64,000 nucleotides of DNA, taken from assembly GCF_028583425.1 (NCBI RefSeq), contig NC_072805.1, positions 19,602,001 to 19,666,000 on the forward strand, in the 5' to 3' direction. Position 1 is the stretch's first letter; every line of letters starts with the position of its first letter. Made by a program: the position numbers and the translations under genes. Under the pieces are notes generated by a model. It ran no database searches. It saw only the letters and a program-made list of their open reading frames with translations, and was not told where the DNA came from. Below are positions 44,601-59,600 of this stretch, piece after piece. This DNA is from Eublepharis macularius. Taxonomy: Eukaryota; Chordata; Lepidosauria; Squamata; Eublepharidae.

Positions 44601-47600
44601 GGATGGAGCCACAGCTGCCTCCGGAAGTCAGCTTCCTGAGCCCCAAATGGGGCAGGTGCAAGTGGCAACAGGAGCTTGTTATTCTTTTTCTCCCCCCCCT
44701 TCTTTGAGTGGGTGGAGCTGCGGGCAGTTGGGTCCCCCTCAAGTGTGGCCCAGGGCAGATGCCCATCTGCTAGGACCACCCCTGCTTTTTTGATTTTTCA
44801 GCAATATTCCTTAAGGCAGCTTCTGGATTTCATTTTCAGACTCTATAAACTGCAGACTTGAGACTTTTCCATTCTGCCCTGAACAACATTCCCCCCCTTC
44901 CCCACACACACCGGCACAATTTTTTGCACTGAACATCCAGCCTGGTGAAGAGTTTGGGGGACCTTGAAAGCTTGCACCTGGTTTTGTGAAATTCTGGTGT
45001 CCTTTAATTAGAAGGTATTATGTTGCTGTTGTGTTTTGGATTCTGTGTCTGTAGTCCAACACAACTGCCTTCCATCTGGACAGATAAATTTGTGTTTAAA
45101 GCTTTCTCTGCTGAAGCCCAAAGACCTTCCTTAACCTACCCAGTAACCCAACAACATTTTCTTGCAGAAATTCGTGAGCACTACAGTTCGCCCAACCCTG
45201 CTCCCCTACTCCGAGCTGTATGACTGGGATAGCTGTGCCCGTTTTGTGTCGGACTACCTAACCATGGAGCCTCTTCCCTCTCCTATTGCACCGGTAAAGT
45301 ATGGGGCCTCATCAAACTCTCATCGACAGCAAAATCCCTTTATTGCTTTTTCTGACTTGAGTAAACTCCTGCTCCCCACAAACGTTGAAAAAGTTCTCTG
45401 AAGGACAGAGAACACAACAGGAAAGTTTCCAAACATGAGACCTCTTACATGAGGACGCTCAAGTGAAGAGAGACACAATGTTAGCCTGGAATCGTAGTTT
45501 AAAAGAACAGATCCAAAGGCTCTGTCAGTTTCACCTCCGTAGAGCGCTCAGAGGTTGCTCCTCAGAGGGTCTGTTTATTTCATCTTCTCTTCTGGAAGGG
45601 GAGGTGAAATTGACAGAGCCTTCCAGGAGGCTAAGATGAAATTAACAAACCCTCTGAGGAACAATCTCTGCCAGCTCTAGAGAGGTGAAACTGACAGAGC
45701 CTTTGTCTTTGTCTTTTGAATTAGGCTTCCTGGCTAACACGGCATCTCCCTTCACTTCAGCATCCTTGTGTAAGAGGTCTTGTGTAGAGAGAGACTCTGT
45801 GTGTTCTAGATTATTATGGGCTTGCCCTGTGCAAGTGCAAGCTCAGCCTCCTGCCCAGAATTAGAAGCGGTCTGTTGACTGTCCAGGAGCCCAAAAACAG
45901 AATTTCGCGGCAGCTTCAACTTCCCTTTCTTGTTTAGTACCAGGACAGCAGACAGGGAAACGAATATTCTGGACTGGGAACAAGAGGCCAACCCTCCCCA
46001 AGTCACCCACGGTCTTCTGCACAAGGCGCCCACCAAAGGCTTCATCTGCAGAAATAAAGGGCCCAGTTTTGTGGCGCTTGATGAAAGTAGTAGGGGGCAA
46101 TCAGGTTGCGACACTGTAAGTGTCTTCTATAGGTCCACAGTTCTAACGGTCTGAACTGATAGCAGAAACTCTTTAACAAGCAACGAGTCATCCCAGCAGG
46201 AGCCACCAGACCTGGAGACTTGTAAACCAGGGAAATGTACTCGCCAAAGTTCAAACTAGACCTTACACCTGTAGTGGTGGATCTAGACTATGAGTCCCTG
46301 AACAACATGCTTGTATGAAGCAAAAAATGAACTTTGGTTGACCTATTAGAGCAGTCCACTTCACATGAAGGGTGGCAGAGGGGTTTTGTGTGTGTGTAGA
46401 TTTTGGGTCACCCATGCAGTCTAGTGTTGTGTATTGGTTAACGTAGAGGCCCCGTTCTGGGGACATTCAAGTTCAAACCCCCTTTCAGCTGTGAAGCTCA
46501 TTGGGTGGGCTTGGGCCAATCGCTTGTCCTCGGCCTAGCCTACCTCAGAGGGTTGTTGGGAGGATAAAATGGAGGAGGGGAGAGCCAGGTATGCCTTTTG
46601 GAGCTCCTTGGAGGAACAGCAGGGTACAAAGTAATAATACTTTTCTCTCCCACCCAAAGCATTTATTTACCCTTATCAGGGCACAGGGTGGTGGATGAGA
46701 TGAGATCCAACATGACAGTTCTAACATTCTTATCCCCAGAGGTCATTTCGTAGAAAAAGAGCTGGAGGAACTCATTAGCATAACTCATTAGTATAACTCA
46801 TTAGCATATGCCACGCCCCTTGCCATCACCAGAAGTGTGTCATTGGCATAACTGATTTGCGTGTGCCACACCCCCTGACATCACCTATCCTGGCTGTTTT
46901 GGACCCAGTCCTAGCCATTCAGGGTTGAAATTGGGCCCAAAATGGCAAAAGGGGGATGAAAATGGCCGAAAAGGGGCCCAAAATGGTCAGGATCAGGACA
47001 CTGCTGAGTGGGAGAGTGATCCACCACCCGTCAGAGGCCCGATCCGGCTGTTTCGGCCCCAATCCAGGCTGAAACGGGCCCATAATAGCCGAGAGTCAGG
47101 TGGACGGGGCCACCTGACACGTGACATCTTTGGGGAACTGCCGGAACTGCGTTCCTGTGCGTTCCCCCTCGAAATGAGCTCTGCTTATCCCCCAGGTTTT
47201 CCTTGCAAGTTGAATTGAGAAAGATTGGAGAGAGTTGTTGGCAGGGAGGTGAATTTAACAGAATTGTTTGTCTTTTCTCTGTAGCCGAGTTACCTGTACT
47301 CCCCAACCACGATCCTTCGGTACCAAAGAGGGAACTGCTTTGACTTCAGCAACCTCCTGTGCTCTTTACTGATTGGCGCAGGTTACGATGCCTACTGTGT
47401 GAATGGTTATGCCACCCGGGAGATATGTATGATGGATGAGACCAGAGAGGAGTGCCCGCTCTTACAGAAGGAAGAAGAGGTCAGAGCTCTGTTGGCTTAG
47501 AGCTGGAACAAAAAAGGGTGGGAGGCAGGGCTCATTTTGAGGGGCAACGCACAGGAACGCAGTTCTTGCAGTTCCCCAAAGAGGTCCCATGTCAGGCGGC

Positions 47601-50600
47601 CCCGCCCAGCTGACTCTCAGCCATTTTGGGCCCGTTTCGGCCTGGATTGAGGACAAAGCGGCCTGGATCGGGCCTCTGATGGGTGGTAGATCACTCTCCC
47701 ACTCAGCAGTGGCCCGATCCTGATGATTTTGGGCGCCTTTTCAGCCATTTTCAGCCCCTTTTTGCCATTTTGGGCCCAATTTCGGCTCTGAATGGCCAGG
47801 ATTGGGTCCAAAACAGCCAGAATAGGTGATGTCAGGGGGTGCGGCATATGCAAATCAGCTATGCTAATGACACACTTCTGGTGATGGCAAGGGGTGTGGC
47901 ATATGCTAATGAGTTATGCTAATGAGTCCCTCCAGCTTTTTTTTCTACAAAATGACCCCTGGTGGGAGGGCTTTGAGTGGCCAGAGTGCAGGGGCTTTCC
48001 TGCCCCTTGACTCAGAGCCAAACTACACGTCATGCCTGACACAGGTTGGACCCTTGTCAGCTTCCCTCAAGTTTTGATGGGAAATGTAGGCAGCTTGGCA
48101 GAATGTTGGACAAGTGAAAGTTGAAAAGTCCATTGGACAGCAGTCGAAGAGCCAAGCTGCAAGACCAGGATGCCTACATTTCCCATCAAAACTTGAGGGA
48201 AGCTGACAAGTGTCCACCCTGTGTCAGGCGTCACTTGTAGCTTGGCTCTCAGAGTTCAGGGGAAACTTGCCTACCCTGTCCTGTTAATTTCTCAGCAGAT
48301 AACAGCCAGGCCCACTAGGGGGCAGCAAAGGATGCTTTATTTTTCAAGAGAGTAATACAGATGCTAAGATATGCAGCGGAATGGATAGTGGCCACCTGTG
48401 GCTGACTCAAATATGAAGTCATCGTTCCAGCACAATAAATACCCAGTGTTTTCATTTTGTTGATCAAATGACACCAGTATTTATAGGGACATCTGCAAGA
48501 GGGCTACTCTTGTGTTTGCAGCTGCTTCTCAACTTGGACAAGGTCCCTGGGCTGAGGCGAAAGGGATTCTATGGGCCACTCTGTACTCCTCTCCTCAAAC
48601 TCTTTACCCCCGAAGTTATGCCATGGGACCAGGGCTACCGAATCAGATCGTTATTTATTACCGTGGTGCCCACAAGGAATTACATGTGGTGGGGAGAGAC
48701 TGGTTTTACACATCAGTCGCTGCTCTGAGATGGGCAACAGTGAAAACATAATAATAACATTCGATTTATATTCTGCCCTTCAAGACAACTTAACATCCAC
48801 TCAGAATGGTTTACACGGTATGTTATAGTTATTCCCACAACAATCACCCTGTGAGGTGGGTGGGGCTGAGAGAGCTGTGAGAAGCTGTGACTGACCCAAG
48901 GTCACATGGCTGGCTTCAAGCGGAAGAGTGGGGAATCCAACTTGGTTCTCCAGATTAGAGTCATAGAATCATAGAGTTGGAAGGGGCCATACAGACCATC
49001 TAGTCCAACCCCCTGCCCAGTGCAGGATCAGCCTAAAGCATCTCTGACAAATATTCATCAGCCTCTTCTTGAAAACTGCCAGTGAGGGTGAACTCACCAC
49101 CTCCCTAGGCAGCTGGTTCCACTTTTGAACTACTCTGACCTTTCCTAATATCCAGCCGGTACCTTTGTGCATGTAGTTTAAGCCCATTGCTTCGGGTCCT
49201 ACCCTCTGCTGCCAACTGGAACAGCTCCTTGCCCTCCTCCAAATGACAGCCTTTCAAATATTTAAAGAGAGTAATCATGTCCCCTCTCAATCTGCTCTTC
49301 TCCAAACTAAACATTCCCAAGGCCCTCAGCCTTTCCTCGTAAGGCTCAGTCTCCAGACCCCTGATCATCCTCGTCGCTCTCCTCTGCACCCTCTCGATTT
49401 TGTCCACATCCTTTTTGAAGTGAGGCCTCCAGAACTGCACACAATACTCCAGGTGCAGCCTGACCAAGGCAGTATAGAGAGGGGCTATGACCTCCTGCGA
49501 TTTCGACGCTATGGCCCCTTTGATACAACCCAAGATTGAATTAGCGTTTTTTGCCACCGCATCACACTGACTGCTCATATTTAGTTTACAGTCCATTCTT
49601 ACCCCAAAATCCCTTTCACATATACTACTGCCCAGAAGTGTATCCCCCATCCAGTATTTGTGCTTCCCATTTTTGTGGCCCAGATGGAATACTGTGCACT
49701 TGTTTCTGTTGAAGTGCATCCTATTCACAGCTGCCCACTTCTCCAGAGTATTCAGGTCTTGTTGAATTTTAATTCTATCTCCTTGGGTGTTTGCTACTAC
49801 TCCCTATTTGGTATCATCAGCAAATTTAATGAGCAGCCCTTCCACTCCTTCCTCCAAATCATTGATAAAAATATTGAAAAGTACCGGGCCCAAAACCGAG
49901 CCCTGCGGCACCCCACTGGACACCTCCCTCTGCTCTTAACCACCTTCCTCTGCTCTTAACCACTACACCAAACTGGCTAATTTTTAATCTCCAAATTCCC
50001 CTTCGTGCAGCTCTGGAGCTAGAGCAACACTAGTTTGTACGGCCACAAGGCTACCCTGTCCTAAATCAAGCCTCATCCAAGCCGGCCAAGTAGACGTTGC
50101 CAGTTGCCTCTGAACCAAATGCAGCCATAACATCTGTGGTAACTGATCAATGTAGTGCATGGTATAGTCTTTAATTGTGGCAGATTTGAGGCACCTATAT
50201 TTGTGGTTACAGGTCACAGTGGAAGCTGTACAAGTGAAGCCCAAGAAGTATGCCATCAAACCTCTGCGGGACCTGCGGAGCAAATTCGAGTTGCAGCAGG
50301 CGGCCAAGGTGGTAGCGAAAGAGCAGGCTGCCGAGGAGAAGAAGCAGAAGGAAGAAGAAGAAAAGACTGTGGTGAGCGAGGGCTCCTGTGTTCTCCTTTG
50401 CCATAACCACGCAAACTGAGACGTTCCAAGAAGAGTGAGGCTTACTCTAAACTATGACCCAAAAGCCCTCCCTTTTTTGATGGCTGTCAGCATTCTTTGT
50501 GAAAATGATTGCCGTTTCACGTTGCATCTCACTCTAAATTGCCCTTACCTGTCTTTGGGGAAGTAATCATTTCGCCAATTCTGATTGGCTATACAGCATT

Positions 50601-53600
50601 GTGACGTCATCATATGCACTAGGTTATCCCTGACTGGATTAAATTACAATTGGGACAAAACTAGGAAGCTTTCATTTTCCCTCAGTGATGCCATCATGCA
50701 GACAACTCTGGTTGGCTGCATAGCACTGCTACATTATCTAACTTACTGTGTGATCCCTGATTGGCTGGGATCAGGTAACCAATCCAGAAAGGAGAAAGAT
50801 TTGGCACCCATGCGGGTGGGGTGGCTTCAAACAAATGGGGAAAAGATGACCGATGGTGCAATCCTATGGAGAGACACTGTAATCTAAGACCATGGATTGA
50901 CTGGAGTCATTGCACAAGATTGTGTGTGGTGGTGTAGAGTGTCCTCAAGTCACAGCTGACTTACGGCGACCCCTGGTGGGGTTTTCATGGCAAGAGAGGT
51001 GGTTTGCCATTGCCTGCCTCTGCAACCCTGGTCTTTGCTGGAAGTCTCCCATCCAATTACTAACCAAGTCCGACCCTGCTTAAAGACTATTCGTCAAGAA
51101 AAGAACTATCTTATCCAAAATTCTATTGTCAACCCCAAGATCGGAACTGGAGACTGTAGGTAAAAGTATTTCTTTTCCACTGGATGTTGCAAACAGTCAC
51201 AAGAGCTGGATTAAGCTTTGCTTTGGATTGGTTTGACAGGCGCTTGTCCTTATCAGATACTGGTTGGATCCGTAGGCTGAATCTGAGGCTTCATTTAACA
51301 TTATTTGTAAATAATCGTGAGATCCTTGGAAGGAAAGGGGAAGATCAAGGAGTTGCAGTTGTATTTCAGATACAGACCTTTTGTCCCCATCTTTCTCTCT
51401 GCTGCAGCAAGCTGAGAAGCCCAATCCAGACAAGCTGTACGGCCTGCGGGTCCATGCCTGGGTTCTGGTTCTTTCAGGCAAGCGCGAGGTGCCAGAGAGC
51501 TTCTACATCGAACCTTTTACAGCAAAAAGCTACGATACCAAGAATGAACTTTTCCTTGGCATTGAAAGTGTCTGGAACCACAAGAACTACTGGGTCAACA
51601 TGCAGGACTGTTGGAACGGCTGCAAGGTACACTTGTGAATGGATGGCTGCAGGGCACTCCCCATAAATAGATGGCCACAGGGTACTTCCCATGAACAAAT
51701 AGCCACAGGGCACTTCTTGTGAATGGTGGCCACAGGGCACTCCCCATAAATAGATGGCCACAGAGTACTTCCCATGAATGAATGACCTCTAGACTCTGCC
51801 CATGAAGGAATGGCTGCAGGGCACTCCCCATAAATAGAAGGCCACAAGACACTCCCCATGACTGAATGGCCTCAAGACTGTCCCCATGAATGGATGGCTA
51901 TAGAGCACTCTCCATGAATGGATGGTCACAGAGTACTTCCCATGAATGAATGGCCACAAGACAGTCCCCATGAATGGATGATAGCAGGGCACTCCCTGTG
52001 AATGCATTGCTATAGGGCCCATGAATGCATTGCTGAGTGTCCACAAAGAGCTCCCCATGAATGTATGGCTGCAAGGTATTCCCGATGGATGGATGGATGG
52101 ATGGATGGATGGATGGATGGATGGATGGATGGATGGATGGATGGATGGATCGATCGATCGATCGATCGATCGATCGATCGATGGACGGACGGAAGGAAGG
52201 AAGGAAGGAAGGAAGCCTGGCTAGGTCTAATGAGCCTAGCATGGAGCAACTCTCTTCCATCTAGCACCATTTCTTCAAGTCCAGATCAATCTACACAGGC
52301 TGGGTCCCACTGACAAATGAGAACTCACAAGGGGTCTTTCACCAATTGCAAGGAGCACTTTCACTGAGTGGGGGGGGGCAAGAGATGTGACAAAGATCAC
52401 ACAGGTCTGGTCACCTGATAGATGCAAATTTCAGACTCATGGTGCTGCCTTTATTTATTTATTTGTTTGTTTGTTTGTTTGTTTGAAAGATTGTTATCTC
52501 ACCTTTCTGCTCTCATAGGGCCACCAAGGCAGCCAGCAAATTAAAACCTGCTAATTCAGATCTCATCTTAAAAACCATTAAAGCCAGCACACAAATATAT
52601 CATTAAAACAATTTCATACCAGAGCTTAAAACGAACACAGAAGTTTAAAACAAGAGTTAAAACATTGGGGAGGGAGGCGAAGATCACCGGGGGAATGCTG
52701 AGCAAAACAAAGAAGGTCTTCGCCTGGTGGGGGAAGATGGCAACAGACGGGGGCAGGCTAATCTCCCTACGGAGAGAATTCCAGAGTTTTGGTGCCACTC
52801 CTGAGAAGGCCCTCTCCCCGGTTGCTGCCGACCTCATCTCAGAAGGTGGGGGGCACCTAAAGCAGGGCTTCTGAAGATGACCTCAGTGGTCAGGTGGGTT
52901 CGGTGAGGCCATATTGGGAAGGGAAAGGTGGTTTAACCCTTCAGTCTCAACTTGTTTTGGTAAGTCAGAACTGGCTCCACCACACTGCTGTTAACCTTTT
53001 AAAGATGGGGGGAGGTATATTTTTAAAGGATTTCCTTTTTCCCCATTTAAAATGCTAACAGCACATCAGTTTTTGAATAGCAAAATCAAGTAACGGTTGA
53101 ATGGTTAACCCTCCCCCTCTCTTCCCTGCATGGCCCCAATGCAAATTGAGGCAGCATGAGCTTGCAGCTTGCGTCTTACACAGCCACGGATGCGTGATCT
53201 TCATGGCATCTATTCTGTCTTCAGAGTGTGCAGAGGGTGTTCCTGGAAGACATGTCTTTAGCTCCAGATGGGAATTTGGGGGGAGTCTCCAGTGTAGCCC
53301 TTTTCATTATGCAATGTGCGCCTGCTAACAAACTTTCTCTGATGTGATCACTGAGTTGTTTGGAACCAGGGCAGACCAACTGGGGGCCTGTAAACATAGT
53401 AAAACACAACCACTGTGCAAGTGACAAAGAGACTGGGGCGGGGGGGGGGCAACAGCCTTCCTCATCTTTTTTCCCTAATCGTTGGATTGGAATGGAGGGA
53501 GCCTGGAAGGAAGAAGGGGGAAAGAGAGAAGGCAAAAGAGGAAGAGGAGTAGGTTTGGTAGCTGTTTCAAATGGACATCATGGCATGGTCTGACAGAGTA

Positions 53601-56600
53601 GCGGGAGCTAGTGTGGGGGAACAGAGTGTCAAGCTAGGCTTGGGAGACGCTGGTTCAAATCCCCACTTGCTGCACTACGTTGGGCCACTCTCTTTCAACA
53701 TGAACTACCTCACAGGATTGTTGCAAAAGAAAATGGAGGAGAGTCACAACACCTTGAGACAGAAGTGAGAAGATGAACTGTAGATAGAGAGGGGACTCAC
53801 TTCTGTATGACTCAAATTAAGTTCAAGATCCTTTCAGAAAATGGCTTAGCTCACTTCTCTTACCTGTGGCCAGGATGGGGTTGTTGATACTGCACATACA
53901 ATTAATGTGCAAGGTATTTACGGTTTGTTTCCCTGTGCCCTGTTTTCATATGCTGATCTGGTTCTATTCTGGGCTGATTGATGCCTTGTAGGATCTCGAG
54001 TTTGACCTTGGAGACCCGGTGCGGTGGGAGTTCATGCTGCTGGGCACCGATAAGCCTCTCCTCTCACTGCCAGAAATGGAGGAGGAGGAAGAACCCGAAG
54101 AGGAAGTGGAAGACTTGGTAAGCCATCATACCCCGTTTTTCGGGAACACGTGAAAACTGGCTTCTACTGAATCGGTCAGCGTTGTCTATTCGGACTGGTA
54201 GCAGCTCTCCAGGGTCTCTGGTTGGAGGCCTTTCACATCACCTGCTACTTGATCTTTTTAATGGGAGATGCCGGGGATCGAACCTGGAACGTTCTGCATA
54301 CCAAGAAGCTGCTCTGCTGCTGAGCCCCAACCCCTCCCGTTCCTCATGTGCTGTCCCAGTGGAGGCCAGCTTTGGACTGGTAATTGGCACGGGAGCCAGA
54401 GGAAACACGAATCTCTGGTTCGGCACGTAGATGTTTTCTCCACAAGGTTTATGCCCTTATGCACGGATCGATTCAGCTGTTCTGCTGCTGAAAAGGGGAG
54501 GAGGGGTCCTCTTTGGTCTCCCGCTCCCAAAGGTTATGCTTTGGACCATGGGACCTGCATGGACACAAGCTGTGTGTGGCACAAGAACATAAGAGAAGCC
54601 ATGTTGGAGAAGCCAGTGGCCCATCCAGTCCAACACTGTGTCACACAGTGGCCAAAAACCAGGTGTCCTCAGGAGGTCTGCCAGTGGGGAAGGGCCTGGG
54701 CCTGGGCCTCACATGGAGGAGAATTGGGCGAGATTGAGTGAAAAGGCAACTTGACCTCCCCAGATGAATGGGGCTTCTGCTCAGATCCAGGAGAAGCTTT
54801 GCCTAGCCCTCTCCGCTTATTCCCCTCAAATCCCATTCTACCATTTTTGCAATCCTTCCCAGTGCTCATTTGAGTTACAAACACCAGTTTGAGGGTTGCT
54901 GAGACTAACAGCCACGGTGTCAGTCTATGGCAGGCAATGCAACAAAGAGGCTTGTAGAGCGTTAAAGACTATAAAATATCCGTGTATGTATGATGTGCTT
55001 GGGAGAGTGTCCTGGTAGCATAAGGTTGGAAGGGACCTCTAGGGTCATCTAGTCCAACCCCGTGCACAATGTTAGAAATTCACAAATACCTTCCCCCCAC
55101 ACACACACATAGTGATCCTTAGTCCATGCCCAGAAGATGGCAAAACACTGTCAGGATCCCTAGCCAAACTGGCCTGGGGAAGATTGCTACCTGACCCCAA
55201 GGTGGTGATTGGTCTTACCCTGGGCATGTAAGAAGGGGCCATGAAAACTAAGCACTGATGTAACCCTTCCTGCCCTCCCTCTCATGATCTGCCTATTTTC
55301 ACAGAATCAGCACTGCTGTCAGACGGCCATCTAGCCTCTGCTTAAAAACCTCCCAAGAAGGAGAGCCCACCACCTCCTGAGGAAGCCTGTTCCACTGAGA
55401 GATTGCTGTAACTGTTTTGACAGGAAATACTTCTACCACCCAACCACTGCCCAAACCAGTATGTTAAGCCAGAACAAGCCTGGCTTTGTGTATGAGAGAA
55501 GTATTAGGGCATCTAGGGGGTTGTAAGCAGAGAAATGGCCTCACACTGAATCCCGGTATGGGGACAAAAGTGCATCAGCCATCTCACATGGCATTGTTCA
55601 ACCTTGGGAGAAAGGCGCGGCAAAACCAAGGTTCGTAAAGTGTTTTCCAGAGTCAGAGAGCAAAAAAGGTAACATTGGCTGGTAGAGGCTGAGCAGGCAG
55701 CCCTTCTTAGCATCCTAACGGGTCCTCTCTCTGGGTCTCGGCAGATTAAGGAAGAGGAATCCAAGGCCTTCGACATGCCAGCATCTTGGGTTCTCCCAAT
55801 CCGAATAACTCCAAAAGGTATGCAGCAACCAACCTACAAATCAGCTGCTATGTGTAGCTCCTAGGTGTTTCAGGTGTACTTCTGGGCAATTTAAGCAAGA
55901 GGCCATTTGAGACTAAGAGCCAAGCTACAAGTGACGCCTGACACAGGTTGGACACTTGTCAGCTTCCCTCAAGTTTTGATGGGAAATGTAGGCATCCTAG
56001 TTTTACAGCTTGGCTCTCCATTACAGCTGCAAGACCAGGATGCCTACATTTCCCATCAAAACTTGAGGGAAGCTGACAAGTGTCCAACCTGTGTCAGGCG
56101 TCACTTGTAGTTTGGCTCTAAGATTTTCTTGTCCTCTCTGTATTCTATACAGGGTCTTGGGACCTGGATGATGGGGAAAAAATCTCCTTGGGGCATCAAG
56201 GAGGTGGGGAAGTTGCAGGGGAAGTTGAAACCAGGGAGCACATGTTTTTCAGGTGCCCCTGGTATCACTTTGCTCATGCCAAATACATTTCACCCCAGGC
56301 TGGTCAGAATCAAACTGTATTACGTACCTGTTATCTGATGAATCCCAGACTATTACTGCCCTGGTAGCCAAATTTTGTGCCGCTTGCTACACAACCAGAA
56401 GAGATTGCGTAAATGCTCTCACGTTTGCTAATGGACGAGGTTCTAAGTCTCTCCTTTAGGTATCTTAACACTTTTGTATGTATTACCTACTCTTTTATCT
56501 GTATATAGTTTATTGTGTAATTTTTAGCTAGTTTTTATCTTTTGTAATAATCTATTTTATGCTCTTTTGACTTTTAGAGGGATGTTATACTGGCACAGTG

Positions 56601-59600
56601 CTGTAAAAATAAACATAATAAAAAAGGAGGTTGGTTTGTAAGGCTTATGGGCCGGGGAAGGAAAGGAACAATAGGCCGGCTGAATATGGGGGGAAAGACA
56701 GGGGGAAGTGGCTGCTGAATGCAAAACTGCAGTACCACCCTTGGCCATTTGCAGTGGTGGTGCCAGAGAGCAGGCTAGAGTGACTTCCCCTGGCAAGCTA
56801 CTATGATGGTACAAAGAGGCCATCATGGGGAACAGTAGAGGGACTTTTGGCTGGGACAGAAGCAGGGCTCATTTTGAGGGGGAACGCACAGGAACGCACT
56901 TTTGGCAGTTCCCCAAAGAGGTCACATGTCAGATGGCTCCACCCACCTGACTCTCGGCCATTTGGGGCCCGTTTCAGCCTGGATTGGGGCCAAAACGGCC
57001 CGGATCGGGCCTCTGACAGGTGGTGGATCACTCTCCAGCTCAGCAGAAGCCCGATCCTGACCATTTTGGGCCCCCAGGTGAGACTTACCTGGGAGATTTG
57101 GATACTTACCTGGGAGACTTACCAGTGGACGTTCTCCCTTTTTGACTTTGAACAGTGAGGTGTGTTCTCCCATTTGATGTGGAATATTAACTTTTGAAAT
57201 ATTTAGTAGTGGGGAGAGAGTACATTATTTGTACATGATTTATTGATTGTTATATGACATGAATTTGTATTGATTATGACCATTATTATGGGAATTTGAA
57301 TTGTGTAATTTATTGATTTCCATATGATACGGATATGTATTAATCATGACCATTGTTATGGGAATTTGAATTGTGTAATAAGGTACATTTAAATTAGCAG
57401 TATTTTGGTAACTTTGAGTATATATTGATTTCCTTCTAGTATAATTCCCACTGATTCCTTCACGTGTAGGGTTATACTCCATTTGTTTTTGTTCTTGGGT
57501 GAAGGTGCCTCATATATTTTGTGCCTTGGTATTACTGGCTTGCTAGGTTGGATGCTGGGATTCTATGGTTTGATGTTGCGTGGGGGGGGGGCGGGAGACG
57601 GCTTGCATTGACCCTGGGTTCTGCCTGGCATCTTTGAATGATACTGGTTCTGTGGCTTGTAACAGTGTCCCTTGTTTCAGTTTGATTCTACTGGAATTCT
57701 CTGGTTTGACATTGGTTTTGGTGGGACTCTCTGGTTTGATATTGGTTATGTTGGACTTTGTTGGTTCTCTATGCATTGGGAGGCTTTTGGACATTGGTTG
57801 CTGTTGTGTGCTTGGCTAAGGCTTCCTGTGTCCTGGAGAAAGCCTTGGATTCTGCCCCCCCACCCCTCAAAATAGGGAACAATGGAGAGTGGCTGGGGGC
57901 AACTTGTTCAGGGGCCTGTAGAATTGGACCCTTTGGTCCAATTCACTTAAAACTTGGGGAGTCTTCAGTGGACAAGCAGCACTAGGAAATTCACAATTTT
58001 GGTGTGGTTTGTTTGAAAAATGGCCCCTCCAGCCCCTTGGAAAGATTTCCCCATAGAGAATAATGGAGCCGAATTTATTCGGAATGCTGAAAATTCAAGT
58101 TAGCAGTGTATTTTGCGTGATTATATGTATATGGGCATGCCATCAAGTTGCAGACGATGTTGACCTCATCAAAGGGTTTTCAAGGCAAATAAGAAGCAGA
58201 GGTGGTTTTCCATTGTTTTCCCCTGCAGAGTAATCCCATTCTTACTTGATGGTCTTCCACCCAAGTACCAACTCTGCTTCCAAGATCAGGCTGTTCCATG
58301 TTGAACCACTACCCCTTTTGCACAGTTAAAAAACTCTGTACCTGGCAAATGGCAATCTTGTTTTCATTTCTGATCTGCAGAATTTGAGATGCGCTGTCCC
58401 CAGGGCAAGAAGGAGATTCTGTACAAGAACGCCAAACTAGAGAAATGGGCACCTTACCTGAACAGCAACGGATTGATCAGCCGTCTGACTCTCTATGAGG
58501 ATCTCGATTGTAAGCACCATGCAAAGACACACTGAACACTCTGAGAAAGATAAACAGCAGTTGCTTCCACACAGACGTTTAGCTTTAGTTTCCACCCCAA
58601 ACTGCAACCTTTTTTTAAAAAAAGCCAGGGCTCATTTTGAGGGGGAATGCGCCAGAACGCAGTTCCGGCAGTTCCCCAAATAGGTCACATGTCAGGTGGC
58701 CCCGCCCACCTGATGGCCATTTTGGGCCTGTTTCAGCCTGGATTGGGGCTGAAACGGCCCAGATCGGGCCTCTGATGGGTGGTGGATCACTCTTCCGCTC
58801 ATCAGTGGCCTGATCCTGACCATTTTGGGCCCCTTTACAGCCATTTTCAGCTCCTTTTTGCCATTTTGGGCCCAATTTCAACCCTGAATGGCCAGGATTG
58901 GGTCCAAAACAGCCAGGATAGGTGATGTCAGGATGTGTGACATATGCAAATCAGTTATGCTAATGACACACTTCCAGTGATGGCAAGGGGCGTGGCATAT
59001 GCTAATGAGTTCTGCTAATGAGTTCCTCCAGCTCTTTTTCTACGAAGTGACCCCTGGTCATGTATGATGCTTAAAAAGACCCTTGAGTCTCTCACTTGAC
59101 TTTCCCATGCATACGACACCCAGAAGTCTGTGGACACGCCTAAAATTGCTCTGGAAACCTCAGGGAGCTCTATAACAAAAGCAAAATAAAGGCATGATGC
59201 TATGAAGGTCCCCAAAATATCCTTTGAACAAAACTAGCATTGGATGAGAACCTTCCACAATGCAGACATGCATAAAAGTGGTGTTCACCGTCTCCACGTT
59301 GTGCTTGAAAAAGTACTTTATTAATCAGATATCCCAGATTATTTGTTTATTTTCAAGATTTTATCCTCACCTTTCTGCCATCATAGGGCCACCAAATTAA
59401 AACATACAAATTAAAATCTCATCTTAAAAACCATTCAAACCAACACATAAATATCTCATTAAAGCAATTTAAAATCAGAGCTTAAAATAAATACAAAAGA
59501 TTTTTAAAAACTAGATTAATCAGAGTTATTTTTTAAAAATGGGATGCCTTTGACAATAAATCCAATGGAATGTAAAAATACTAAATAATATTATGGGTTA

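Noticed and set aside
49105-49728. 207-residue open frame as a host gene
   Set aside because: It is the C-terminal coding end of a CR1 LINE, including the usual LEYCVQFW and [10 protein letters not shown] blocks.
52083-52215. Repeat-encoded Met-Asp-Gly-Trp protein
   Set aside because: It is a translation of a tetranucleotide microsatellite in an intron.
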